DNA from: an uncultured Lachnospiraceae bacterium
GTDB lineage: Bacteria > Bacillota_A > Clostridia > Lachnospirales > Lachnospiraceae
NCBI GenBank assembly: GCA_902783205.1
Contig: CACZQE010000326.1
Location: forward strand, 1 to 7,285
Length of the DNA stretch: 7,285 bases
Direction of reading: 5' to 3'
Shown: positions 1 through 5,570 of the stretch, piece after piece
How the letters are laid out: each line of letters begins with the position of its first letter
Position numbering within the stretch: position 1 is the first letter of the stretch
The notes under the pieces: generated by a model
Seen by the model: the letters and a program-made list of their open reading frames with translations, nothing else
The model's database searches: none
What the model was told of the DNA's origin: nothing
Position numbers and translations under genes: made by a program

Positions 1-152
1 AACAGCCTCACGATAATCGTGAATATAATAATGCAGATACCGATGTTCTGAATTCCCACTGCGTTAAGAGCATTGAAAATAAACTGCATTATATATCCGA
101 GCAGAATAGCAATCCAGCCGATAATCGGCGTGGACGACTGGGTCAGTATCAT
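1..152 (-). CDS. yidC: Membrane protein insertase YidC/OxaA, N-terminal part (cut by window edge)
   Basis: Only the first 50 codons lie in the window; the rest continues beyond position 1. YidC inserts and folds proteins in the cytoplasmic membrane, alone or with SecYEG. The visible protein starts MILTQSSTPIIGW and has two hydrophobic stretches (about residues 9-26 and 37-48) joined by a short segment with QNIG, which matches the start of clostridial YidC. There is no lipoprotein signal with a lipobox cysteine, unlike Bacillus SpoIIIJ. The ATG at 152-150 is preceded by AAGGAGGAC (169-161), a strong ribosome binding site that begins just past the yidD stop. The gap to yidD is 20 nt, so it is very likely in one operon with rpmH, rnpA and yidD. 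The assignment rests on these 50 residues plus the conserved gene order. Confidence 0.88.
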   Translation of the reverse strand, partial: MILTQSSTPIIGWIAILLGYIMQFIFNALNAVGIQNIGICIIIFTIIVRL

Positions 153-172
153 AATTAACAGTCCTCCTTGAT

Positions 173-385
173 TTACGGAACCGGGTCGTATCCACCCTTT
201 GAAAACGGATTGCACCGAATGATTCTCCACAGTGCGAGGAGACCTCCCTTGACGGCGCCATGCTTTTCAATCGCCTCAATGGCATACTGGGAGCAGGTTG
301 GCGTATAAACACAGGTTGACCTGCCCTTCAAAGGGGATAGATACTTCTGATAAAAACGAATTATTCTGACAAGAACTTTCTTCAT
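173..385 (-). CDS. yidD: Membrane protein insertion efficiency factor YidD
   Basis: A 70-residue protein of the YidD (UPF0161, formerly 'haemolytic') family, thought to assist YidC in membrane protein insertion at the inner face of the membrane. Family hallmarks are visible: an amphipathic N-terminus ([17 protein letters not shown], residues 2-18), the cysteine pair in [15 protein letters not shown] (about 25-39), and the C-terminal [14 protein letters not shown]. The three cysteines are in the family positions. Length is typical of the short Gram-positive form. The start codon overlaps the rnpA stop in an ATGA (385-382). The upstream ribosome binding site is weak and distant (GAAGG around 403-399), so translational coupling to rnpA is likely. 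yidC follows 20 nt downstream. Confidence 0.95.
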   Translation of the reverse strand: MKKVLVRIIRFYQKYLSPLKGRSTCVYTPTCSQYAIEAIEKHGAVKGGLLALWRIIRCNPFSKGGYDPVP

Positions 386-735
386 TTCGAATCTTTGACC
401 TTCAGTAAATGATGCAGCTTCAGCAAATGGAAAACATCATTTTCCATCGAATGATAGTTCATGCCCTTCGTCGAAGGACGCGCGACTATTACAATGTCAT
501 ATCCGGACATGATCTTATCCTGATTCAGCCGGAACACCTCCCGGATCACCCTTGTGACCCTGTGGCGTACGACACTGTTTCCAACTTTTTTACTGACAGA
601 AATCCCTACTCTGCTGCCCGGTCTGCTACTCTCCAGCACAATCATGACCAGACTGCGGTTTGCTTTGGACCGCCCCTGCCGGTAAACAGCCTGGAATTCC
701 CGATTCTTCTTTAAAGACTCATATTTCTTTAACAA
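382..735 (-). CDS. rnpA: Ribonuclease P protein component
   Basis: The 117-residue protein subunit of RNase P, which with the catalytic RNA RnpB removes 5' leaders from pre-tRNAs. The N-terminal [17 protein letters not shown] (residues 7-23) and the basic signature [21 protein letters not shown] (49-69) are diagnostic. The usual RNRxKR form reads RHRVTR here, a variant I associate with Lachnospiraceae. The start is TTG at 735-733: an in-frame TGA lies three codons upstream (744-742) and the next in-frame methionine is residue 31, inside the fold. AGGTG (747-743) lies 7 nt before it. The gene is 52 nt downstream of rpmH with a probable attenuator between them, and its stop overlaps the yidD start by 4 nt. 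Confidence 0.97.
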   Translation of the reverse strand: MLKKYESLKKNREFQAVYRQGRSKANRSLVMIVLESSRPGSRVGISVSKKVGNSVVRHRVTRVIREVFRLNQDKIMSGYDIVIVARPSTKGMNYHSMENDVFHLLKLHHLLKVKDSK

Positions 736-760
736 TCTTTCTCACCTGCCAAATGAATGA

Positions 761-788
761 GAAAAGAAAAGGCCACAAAACTGCGACC
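761..788 (-). terminator. Probable intrinsic terminator/attenuator between rpmH and rnpA
   Basis: On the minus strand, GGTCGCA (788-782) can pair with TGTGGCC (777-771) around a four-base GTTT loop. This gives a 7-bp stem with two G-U pairs, followed at once by TTTTCTTTTC (770-761). The first base of the stem is the last base of the rpmH stop codon. That is the architecture of a weak Rho-independent terminator. Because rnpA has no evident promoter of its own in the remaining 25 nt, the likely role is partial termination, giving more L34 than RNase P protein. The short stem makes efficiency uncertain. Confidence 0.6.
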
Positions 789-922
789 TATGCTGACAAT
801 TTATTTCTACCTTTTGCTCTTCTTCTTGCTAATACTTTTCTGCCGTTAGCTGTGCTCATTCTTTTTCTGAATCCGTGCTCTTTCTTTCTCTGACGCTTTT
901 TAGGCTGGTATGTCATCTTCAT
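788..922 (-). CDS. rpmH: 50S ribosomal protein L34
   Basis: A 44-residue highly basic protein, the standard bacterial L34 length, located in the large ribosomal subunit. The translation begins [18 protein letters not shown] and ends [12 protein letters not shown], matching the family end to end (the MKMTYQP form is common in Clostridia). ATG at 922-920 is preceded by a near-perfect Shine-Dalgarno AAGGAGGTGG (940-931) with an 8-nt spacer; stop is TAG at 790-788. It is first in the leftward operon rpmH-rnpA-yidD-yidC and has a strong promoter about 60 nt upstream. The L34/DnaA divergent pair flanking the origin is one of the most conserved arrangements in Firmicutes. Confidence 0.98.
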   Translation of the reverse strand: MKMTYQPKKRQRKKEHGFRKRMSTANGRKVLARRRAKGRNKLSA

Positions 923-981
923 AGCAGAAGCCACCTCCTTATCCAAAAATTTCTCTGTACTGCTGAAAAGGCATCATGTCT

Positions 982-1010
982 ATTATATTTAAAAATGTAT
1001 TTGCCGTCAA
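982..1010 (-). promoter_or_regulatory. Housekeeping sigma-factor promoter of the rpmH operon
   Basis: Reading the minus strand, TTGACG (1010-1005) and TATAAT (987-982) are separated by exactly 17 bp, a near-consensus vegetative promoter. A/T-rich sequence just upstream of the -35 (about 1011-1034) resembles an UP element. A start near 975 would give a leader of about 50 nt before the rpmH ATG, containing the strong ribosome binding site. The first DnaA box of the origin begins only 31 bp upstream of the -35. Confidence 0.88.
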
Positions 1011-1040
1011 GAAATACTTTAATTAATTTAAATGAGCCAT

Positions 1041-1202
1041 TTATGCACATTAATCCACCGTAAATCCACCACTTGTCCACATAATGTGTATAAAATGTTG
1101 ATAACTGTCATTTTTATACACATTTATCCTTATTAATATATGTAATAACACGAAATTATACACTGTCTCCTCTTGTTGAAATGTGGAATGATTTTTTACA
1201 CA
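1041..1202. other. oriC: oriC, upstream part: DnaA-box array between rpmH and dnaA
   Basis: Compared with TTATNCACA, perfect boxes are at 1041-1049 (+, TTATGCACA), 1085-1093 (-, TTATACACA) and 1114-1122 (+, TTATACACA). One-mismatch boxes are at 1073-1081 (+, TTGTCCACA), 1096-1104 (-, TTATCAACA), 1156-1164 (+, TTATACACT) and 1194-1202 (+, TTTTACACA). Weaker two- and three-mismatch copies sit at 1051-1059 and 1062-1070. Such a cluster beside dnaA is the incA/incB-type half of a bipartite Firmicute origin and probably also mediates DnaA autoregulation. Apart from this, the rpmH promoter (982-1010) and the dnaA promoter (1268-1294), I see nothing in the 923-1335 gap. Confidence 0.9.
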
Positions 1203-1267
1203 TATATCCTGAAGCAGAGTCTCTTTATTTTACTCTCTTCTCTGATTACATGGAGCTGATTTTTATA

Positions 1268-1294
1268 TTGAAAATTACGCTTTTCTGATATAAT
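1268..1294 (+). promoter_or_regulatory. Extended -10 promoter of dnaA
   Basis: TATAAT at 1289-1294 is preceded by TG at 1286-1287 in the TGn position, giving an extended -10. The best -35 candidate is TTGAAA (1268-1273), 15 bp upstream; this spacing is short but tolerable with an extended -10. An alternative pairing of the same -35 with TAATAT (1291-1296) gives 17 bp. The -10 forms the left half of the palindrome TATAATATTATA. A start near 1301 leaves a leader of about 35 nt with GGAG (1323-1326) 9 nt before the dnaA ATG. DnaA boxes upstream (nearest at 1194-1202) suggest autoregulation. Confidence 0.7.
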
Positions 1295-1335
1295 ATTATA
1301 AGGTAACTCTTTTTTCTGAAACGGAGCATATAATA

Positions 1336-2676
1336 ATGAAGGAATTAATTAAATCAAAATGGGATGAAATACTTCGGGTTCTTGTAGAGCAGAACGAAGT
1401 GTCGGAGGTAGCCATGACAACATGGATCAAACCTCTTGAACTTCTTTCCGTGGACAGAGACTCTGTCACCTTTTACGTAGTACAGGGAGCCAGGGGTATT
1501 GAGTTTATAAAACATAAATACTATGACCTTATCCTGGCCATGGCTATTGAACAGGTAACCGGAAAGAAGTATGACGTGCTTCTTACCGACTCCCTGTCCG
1601 GAAAGACAGAAGAGAAGAAATCTGCAGCCATTCCGGCAGCCAGTCAGGAATTCGCAAGCAACTTAAATCCCCGTTATACTTTTGATACATTTGTCGTAGG
1701 ACCGACCAACAAGATGGCTCATGCAGTATCGGTGGCAGTTGCTGAATCACCCGGACTTTCTTATAATCCTCTTTTCCTCTACGGAGGTGCGGGACTTGGG
1801 AAAACCCACCTGATGCATTCAATCGCTCATCATATCATACAGATGCAGCCCAATCTTAGAGTACTGTATGTGACGTCCGAGAAGTTCACCAATGAGCTGA
1901 TCGACTCCCTCAAGCACGACAAGAATAAAGAGTTCCGGGACAAATACCGCAACATTGATATTCTTCTTATCGATGATATACAGTTTATCATCGGAAAGGA
2001 AAGTACCCAGGAAGAGTTCTTCCATACTTTCAATGAGCTGCATGAGGCAAAAAAGCAGATTGTCATTTCTTCCGATAAGCATCCAAAGGAAATTGCCACA
2101 CTGGAAGAGAGGCTTCGTTCCCGTTTTGAATGGGGAATCACGGTAGATATCCAGCCGCCGGACTATGAAACCAAAATGGCAATCCTTAATAAAAGGGCCG
2201 AGCTCGACCACCTGGATATCAGGAGCGATGTCATGGAATATGTTGCCAACAACATCAATTCCAATATCCGTGAACTGGAAGGTGCCCTCAATAAGATCTG
2301 CGTATTTTCAAAGCTTGAAAACAAGCCCATTACTCTCGATCTTGCCGAGAAGGCTCTGAAAGACACCATTGAGAATCAGAGAGAAATTACACCTTCTTTC
2401 ATTCTTGATACAGTTGCGGACCATTACAATATCACCGTAGAAGAGATACTTTCCAAGAAAAAGAACAAGGAAATCGCTCTTCCCAGACAGATCTGCATGT
2501 ACCTTTGCAGAAAGTATACCAACGAATCTCTGCAAAATGTTGGCCGTATCCTGGGTAACCGTGACCACACCACTGTAATGCACGGCTTTGAAAAGATCGG
2601 GAAATCCATTGATACAGACGAGATTCTGAAAAACAATATTGAAATACTGACCAAGAAAATCAATCCTCCTGTATAA
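1336..2676 (+). CDS. dnaA: Chromosomal replication initiator protein DnaA
   Basis: A 446-residue AAA+ initiator that binds DnaA boxes in oriC, forms an ATP-dependent helical oligomer, melts the origin and recruits helicase. Domain I spans about 1-85, with W30 in the TTWIKPL interaction patch. A short domain II (about 86-108) is rich in E/K/S/A. Domain III follows, with Walker A GGAGLGKTH (150-158), Walker B DILLIDDIQF (208-217), sensor 1 VISSDKHP (243-250), an arginine-finger region RLRSRFEWG (259-267) and sensor 2 NIRELEGALN (310-319). Domain IV carries the DNA-binding signature GNRDHTTVMHG (407-417). All key residues are present and the length is normal for Firmicutes. ATG has GGAG (1323-1326) at 9-nt spacing. 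The gene lies between the two halves of the origin and ends in a terminator before dnaN. Confidence 0.99.
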   Translation: MKELIKSKWDEILRVLVEQNEVSEVAMTTWIKPLELLSVDRDSVTFYVVQGARGIEFIKHKYYDLILAMAIEQVTGKKYDVLLTDSLSGKTEEKKSAAIPAASQEFASNLNPRYTFDTFVVGPTNKMAHAVSVAVAESPGLSYNPLFLYGGAGLGKTHLMHSIAHHIIQMQPNLRVLYVTSEKFTNELIDSLKHDKNKEFRDKYRNIDILLIDDIQFIIGKESTQEEFFHTFNELHEAKKQIVISSDKHPKEIATLEERLRSRFEWGITVDIQPPDYETKMAILNKRAELDHLDIRSDVMEYVANNINSNIRELEGALNKICVFSKLENKPITLDLAEKALKDTIENQREITPSFILDTVADHYNITVEEILSKKKNKEIALPRQICMYLCRKYTNESLQNVGRILGNRDHTTVMHGFEKIGKSIDTDEILKNNIEILTKKINPPV

Positions 2677-2688
2677 GAATCAGGAGGG
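2664..2688 (+). repeat. Inverted repeat straddling the dnaA stop codon
   Basis: CCTCCTG (2665-2671) and CAGGAGG (2681-2687) form a perfect 7-bp inverted repeat with a 9-nt loop containing the dnaA stop codon TAA (2674-2676). A T-G wobble (2664/2688) could add a pair. No T-tract follows, so it is not a terminator by itself. It lies just upstream of the terminator at 2691 and may protect the dnaA mRNA 3' end or help that terminator. The function is inference. Confidence 0.55.
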
Positions 2689-2690
2689 AA

Positions 2691-2757
2691 AAGGAATCTG
2701 ATTGATTATATATACCATATATATATATAGGAAGATTCCTTTTTATTTTTGTTTTTC
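2691..2757 (+). terminator. Rho-independent terminator of dnaA, with alternating-AT inner stem
   Basis: AAGGAATC (2691-2698) pairs with GATTCCTT (2734-2741), an 8-bp outer stem. The long loop can itself fold through alternating TA tracts (2707-2714 against part of 2718-2729) around a CC-containing turn. A T-rich run with single A and G interruptions (2740-2756) follows the outer stem. The structure begins 15 nt after the dnaA stop and probably separates dnaA transcripts from dnaN. The AT-only inner stem is weak in RNA but would be easily melted or extruded in DNA. Confidence 0.7.
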
Positions 2758-2783
2758 CCTTCCACAATATGACGGGGATTTCC

Positions 2784-2934
2784 TGTGGATTGGCTGTGGA
2801 TAGAATTATGTAATATTTTTCCTGTGGATAAGCACCTCTTTTCAGGTATCTTTTCCACATAGGTTTACACAGGGTTATCCTTTCCGCATACTTGCTGATA
2901 CTGCCGTCTTTAAGACCTGTACACAGAATCCACA
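2784..2934. other. oriC: oriC, downstream part: DnaA-box cluster between dnaA and dnaN
   Basis: A perfect box lies at 2823-2831 (-, TTATCCACA). One-mismatch boxes are at 2795-2803 (-, CTATCCACA) and 2851-2859 (+, TTTTCCACA). Two-mismatch copies are at 2784-2792 (-), 2863-2871 (+), 2917-2925 (+, CTGTACACA) and 2926-2934 (+, GAATCCACA); the last two abut head to tail next to the unwinding module. A further perfect box is at 2997-3005. This corresponds to the incC-type half of a Bacillus-like bipartite origin, where opening occurs. I see no confident dnaN promoter in this 332-nt gap; dnaN transcription must start somewhere inside it or read through from dnaA. Confidence 0.88.
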
Positions 2935-2982
2935 GCCCCTACTACTACTGCTACGGATTGTTTTATATTTATTTATACATTT
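2917..2982. other. Basal origin unwinding module: tandem boxes, GC spacer, DnaA-trios, AT-rich stretch
   Basis: Two abutting DnaA boxes (2917-2934) are followed by a GC-rich spacer GCCC (2935-2938), then five consecutive trinucleotides CTA-CTA-CTA-CTG-CTA (2939-2953), then a 26-nt stretch with 24 A/T (2957-2982). On the complementary strand the trinucleotides read 3'-GAT-5', the DnaA-trio motif described in B. subtilis as the site where the DnaA filament passes from double- to single-stranded DNA. Order, polarity and position before dnaN all match that model. The predicted melting site is therefore about 2954-2982. Confidence 0.85.
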
Positions 2983-2996
2983 CCCGTGTAAAGGAG

Positions 2997-3005
2997 TTAT
3001 ACACA
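2997..3005 (+). promoter_or_regulatory. Consensus DnaA box inside the dnaN ribosome-binding region
   Basis: TTATACACA, a perfect TTATNCACA match, fills positions between the dnaN Shine-Dalgarno (AAAGGAG, 2990-2996) and the ATG at 3009. It accounts for most of an unusually long 12-nt spacer. It could serve as the distal origin box across the AT-rich stretch, or as an operator for DnaA control of dnaN, or both. Confidence 0.75.
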
Positions 3006-3008
3006 ATT

Positions 3009-4121
3009 ATGAAAGTTATTCTTCAGAAGAATCATTTAATGAACGCCATTAATATTGTTTCCCGCGCCATTGCTTCCAATTCCCCCATGGAAATTCTGGA
3101 ATGTATCCTGGTGGAGACCACACCGGACGATGTACGCCTGATTGCCAATGATACGGAGCTTGCTATTGAAACCCATATTCCCGCCATGATCGAGGTTCCG
3201 GGAAAGATTGCTCTGAAAGCAAGGTTTTTTTCCGATGTGATCAGAAAACTTCCTGACAGCGAGCTTGTAATCGAAACAGATGAAAAGGGAATGACCAGTA
3301 TCACCTGTGAAAAGATTCATTTTAATATCGGCGGAATGACGGGAGATGATTTTTCAAGACTTCCCCAGGTGGAAAAGGACAAAAAGGTGGTTATGTCCCA
3401 GTTTGATTTTAAGGAGATGATTCGTCAGACCATTTTCTCCGTTTCAGATAATGCCAACAGCAGACTGATGACAGGAGAACTTCTGAGTATCAGTGATAAT
3501 GTTCTGACAGTGACTTCTCTGGACGGACACAGGATTTCCGTAAGAAAGAAAGAACTTGCCGGTTCCAATGAGGACATGGAAGTAATCGTTCCCGGCAAGA
3601 CCCTTTCCGAAGTCAGCAGAATACTGCCCGGAGAGGCTGAGGATGAAGTAAGTCTTTATGTGACTGAGAATCACATTTTATTTGAGTTTGAGCAGACAAA
3701 GGTTGTTTCCCGTCTTCTGGAAGGAAAGTTCTATAATATCACCCAGATGCTTTCTGCTGATTATGAGACAAAAGTCATTGTTAACAAGAATCAGTTCCAT
3801 CAGTGTCTGGACCGGTCTACACTTTTTGTAAGAGATTCCTCCAGAAAACCGGTTATTATGAAGTTTGCGGGAGATCAGATGGATCTGACCATAGCATCCC
3901 AGTTCGGATCTATGAATGACCAGCTGCAGATTGTCAAGGAAGGAAAAGACCTGACCATAGGATTTGATCCCAAGTTCCTTGTTGATGCCCTTCGTGTAAT
4001 TGATGATGAGGAAGTATCTCTTTATCTGATCAATCCCATCGCACCCTGTATCATCCGGAATGATGACGGGAGTTATTTCTATCTGATTCTACCCATCAAT
4101 GTCAACAATAATTATGCCTGA
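3009..4121 (+). CDS. dnaN: DNA polymerase III sliding clamp (beta subunit)
   Basis: A 370-residue protein; dimers form the ring that tethers DNA polymerase and many repair factors to DNA. The three-domain clamp family is recognised from MKVILQKNHLMNAINIVSRA at the start, the DDFSRLPQ element (113-120), the central LDGHRIS (171-177), VVSRLLEGKFYNI (232-244) and the C-terminal FYLILPINV (357-365), which forms part of the client-binding pocket. A five-residue tail (NNNYA) extends slightly past the usual end. The reading frame is open upstream to a TTG at 2892, but that extension would lie in oriC and its peptide does not resemble DnaN. ATG 3009 with AAAGGAG at 2990-2996 and the conserved MKV start is chosen. 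yaaA follows after 17 nt, suggesting a dnaN-yaaA-recF operon. Confidence 0.98.
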   Translation: MKVILQKNHLMNAINIVSRAIASNSPMEILECILVETTPDDVRLIANDTELAIETHIPAMIEVPGKIALKARFFSDVIRKLPDSELVIETDEKGMTSITCEKIHFNIGGMTGDDFSRLPQVEKDKKVVMSQFDFKEMIRQTIFSVSDNANSRLMTGELLSISDNVLTVTSLDGHRISVRKKELAGSNEDMEVIVPGKTLSEVSRILPGEAEDEVSLYVTENHILFEFEQTKVVSRLLEGKFYNITQMLSADYETKVIVNKNQFHQCLDRSTLFVRDSSRKPVIMKFAGDQMDLTIASQFGSMNDQLQIVKEGKDLTIGFDPKFLVDALRVIDDEEVSLYLINPIAPCIIRNDDGSYFYLILPINVNNNYA

Positions 4122-4138
4122 TTAAAAAGAGGAATATA

Positions 4139-4357
4139 ATGGATACACTTGTACTGAGAGATGATTATATCAAGCTTGGCCAGGCTTTGAAGGCAGCAGG
4201 CTATGTATCATCAGGAATCGATGCCAAAATCGTGATCACAGAAGGTCTGGTCAAGGTTAACGGAGAGACGGAAGTCCGCCGCGGGGCCAAGCTTTATGCC
4301 GGCGCAGTTGTAGAATACGACGGCCATACCCTGACCATTACGGACCATGAGGCCTGA
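4139..4357 (+). CDS. yaaA: S4-domain RNA-binding protein YaaA (RlbA-like)
   Basis: A 72-residue protein that is almost entirely one S4 RNA-binding domain. The core IKLGQALKAAGYVSSGIDAKIVITEGLVKVNGETEVRRGAKL (about residues 11-52) has the helix-turn-helix followed by the beta hairpin V-x-V-N-G-E, typical of S4 proteins. Small proteins of this type lie between dnaN and recF in most Firmicutes and have been linked to ribosome assembly or RNA binding. The exact role is not established from sequence. ATG is preceded by AGAGGAA (4128-4134). Gaps of 17 nt to dnaN and 20 nt to recF place it inside that operon. Confidence 0.93.
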   Translation: MDTLVLRDDYIKLGQALKAAGYVSSGIDAKIVITEGLVKVNGETEVRRGAKLYAGAVVEYDGHTLTITDHEA

Positions 4358-4377
4358 AGCAGAGAGGAGAGACAGTT

Positions 4378-5490
4378 ATGTTTGTCGAATCAATTGAATT
4401 ATCTCATTACCGTAATATTGATTCGGCAAGAGTGGAATTTTCGCCGGGAATAAATATTTTTTTCGGGGATAATGCCCAGGGTAAGACGAATCTTCTGGAA
4501 GCAATATATATGTGCGGGACTTCCAGATCCCACAGGGGCAGCAAAGACCGCGAACTGATTGCTTTTGAAGAAGATGAAGCCCACATCCTTATGGAGTTTA
4601 TGAAAAAGAAACTGTCCAGAAGGGTGGATGTACACCTGCGGCGTAACAAGTCAAAGGGAATTGCGGTGGACGGCAGCGTGATCCGACGTTCCTCGGATCT
4701 GATGGGTCTTTTACCCATGGTTTTCTTTTCTCCCGAAGACCTGTCTATTATAAAAAACGGCCCTGCCGGAAGAAGAAAGTTCCTTGATATGGAAATGAGC
4801 CAGCTGGACAGAGCCTACCTTTCATCTCTGATCCAGTATAACAGGATCTTATCCGAAAGGAATCAGCTTTTAAAGCAGATTCAGGATCATCCCTCTCTGA
4901 TCGAGACTCTGGACGGATGGGATATGCAGCTGGTGAAAAACGGATGTGACCTGATCAGGAAAAGGGAAAGGTTTGTCCGCTATATCAGTAAAGAGTCCGG
5001 CAGTATTCATCACGACCTGACCGGGGGCAGGGAAAAACTGCAGGTTACCTATGATAAAAATGTGGAAGAGGACGCATTTTATCGTATTGTAGAGGAAAAC
5101 AGAAAAAAAGATATCATTAACGGTACGACATCGGCAGGTCCCCACAGGGACGATCTTAAGCTGACAGCCGACGGAATCGATATAAGAAGGTTCGGCTCCC
5201 AGGGACAGCAGCGTACTGCTGCCATTTCATTAAAGCTTTCGGAAATCAGGCTGATTGAAAATATGACCGGTGAGAAGCCGGTCCTTCTCCTGGATGATGT
5301 TCTTTCGGAGCTGGATTCCAACCGACAGCACTGGCTTATGGATTCCATGAAGGATATACAGATCATGGTAACCTGTACGGGACTGGAGGAATTTATTAAC
5401 CGCAGAATCAAGATGGACCGCCTTTTTAAGGTGGAAAAAGGAAAGATTGAATTTGTTAATAATTCCACAAATATTGGCTTAAAATGTTGA
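4378..5490 (+). CDS. recF: DNA replication and repair protein RecF
   Basis: A 370-residue SMC-like ATPase that binds gapped DNA and, with RecO and RecR, loads RecA for single-strand gap repair. The N-terminus is VESIELSHYRNIDSARVEF. Walker A is GDNAQGKTN (30-38). The GTTSAGPHRDDL block is at 249-260, the ABC signature FGSQGQQRTAAISLKLSE at 272-289 and Walker B with D-loop PVLLLDDVLSELD at 301-313. All ATP-site elements are intact and the length is normal. ATG is preceded by AGGAG (4365-4369) at 8-nt spacing. It closes the dnaN-yaaA-recF operon; its TGA stop (5488-5490) lies within the -35 region of the first gyrB promoter, and no terminator separates the two genes clearly. Confidence 0.98.
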   Translation: MFVESIELSHYRNIDSARVEFSPGINIFFGDNAQGKTNLLEAIYMCGTSRSHRGSKDRELIAFEEDEAHILMEFMKKKLSRRVDVHLRRNKSKGIAVDGSVIRRSSDLMGLLPMVFFSPEDLSIIKNGPAGRRKFLDMEMSQLDRAYLSSLIQYNRILSERNQLLKQIQDHPSLIETLDGWDMQLVKNGCDLIRKRERFVRYISKESGSIHHDLTGGREKLQVTYDKNVEEDAFYRIVEENRKKDIINGTTSAGPHRDDLKLTADGIDIRRFGSQGQQRTAAISLKLSEIRLIENMTGEKPVLLLDDVLSELDSNRQHWLMDSMKDIQIMVTCTGLEEFINRRIKMDRLFKVEKGKIEFVNNSTNIGLKC

Positions 5491-5516
5491 ATAAAAGCAT
5501 GAAAATATGGTATAAT
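5487..5516 (+). promoter_or_regulatory. Extended -10 promoter upstream of gyrB (P1)
   Basis: TATAAT (5511-5516) has TG at 5508-5509 (TGG before the hexamer, extended -10). TTGAAT (5487-5492) lies 18 bp upstream and overlaps the recF stop codon. As at dnaA, the -10 is the left half of TATAATATTATA. A start near 5523 would give a leader of about 87 nt containing the repeat at 5540-5570. Confidence 0.75.
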
Positions 5517-5539
5517 ATTATAATAAATTAACCTGGAAA

Positions 5540-5570
5540 ATGTCATGAACACAGTGTTTTTTGACATGAA
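5540..5570 (+). repeat. Inverted and direct repeat in the gyrB leader
   Basis: ATGTCA (5540-5545) and TGACAT (5562-5567) form a 6-bp inverted repeat. Inside it AACA (5548-5551) can pair with TGTT (5555-5558) around CAG, extending the hairpin past a 2x3 internal loop. The same arms are also part of a direct repeat, TGTCATGAA (5541-5549) and TGACATGAA (5562-5570), 8 of 9 matching and 21 bp apart. It could be a leader hairpin or a regulator site; the sequence does not decide which. Confidence 0.45.

Noticed and set aside
660..893. Plus-strand open frames across rnpA and rpmH
   Set aside because: They are antisense to confidently identified L34 and RNase P protein genes and have no family resemblance or ribosome binding site.
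1136..1260. Searched for a second dnaA promoter, small RNA or parS site between the DnaA boxes and the dnaA promoter
   Set aside because: TTGAAA (1176-1181) has no acceptable -10 at 16-18 bp, and no parS-like palindrome or stable hairpin with a T-tract is visible; only two one-mismatch DnaA boxes are supported.
2682..2803. Possible small ORF starting TTG at 2702 after the AGGAGG at 2682-2687
   Set aside because: The distance from the Shine-Dalgarno is about 13 nt, the site is sequestered in a hairpin, the frame runs through the terminator and DnaA boxes, and the composition looks non-coding.
2892..3008. 39-residue N-terminal extension of DnaN from a TTG
   Set aside because: The frame is open, but this stretch is the origin with boxes and DnaA-trios, the peptide does not resemble DnaN, and the conserved MKV start at 3009 has its own AAAGGAG.
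5547..5558. Possible Gram-positive SOS box (GAAC...GTT) before gyrB
   Set aside because: The half-sites GAAC and GTTT are separated by 5 bases rather than the 4 of the Firmicute LexA consensus, and the right half does not match GTTC/GTTT at the correct register.
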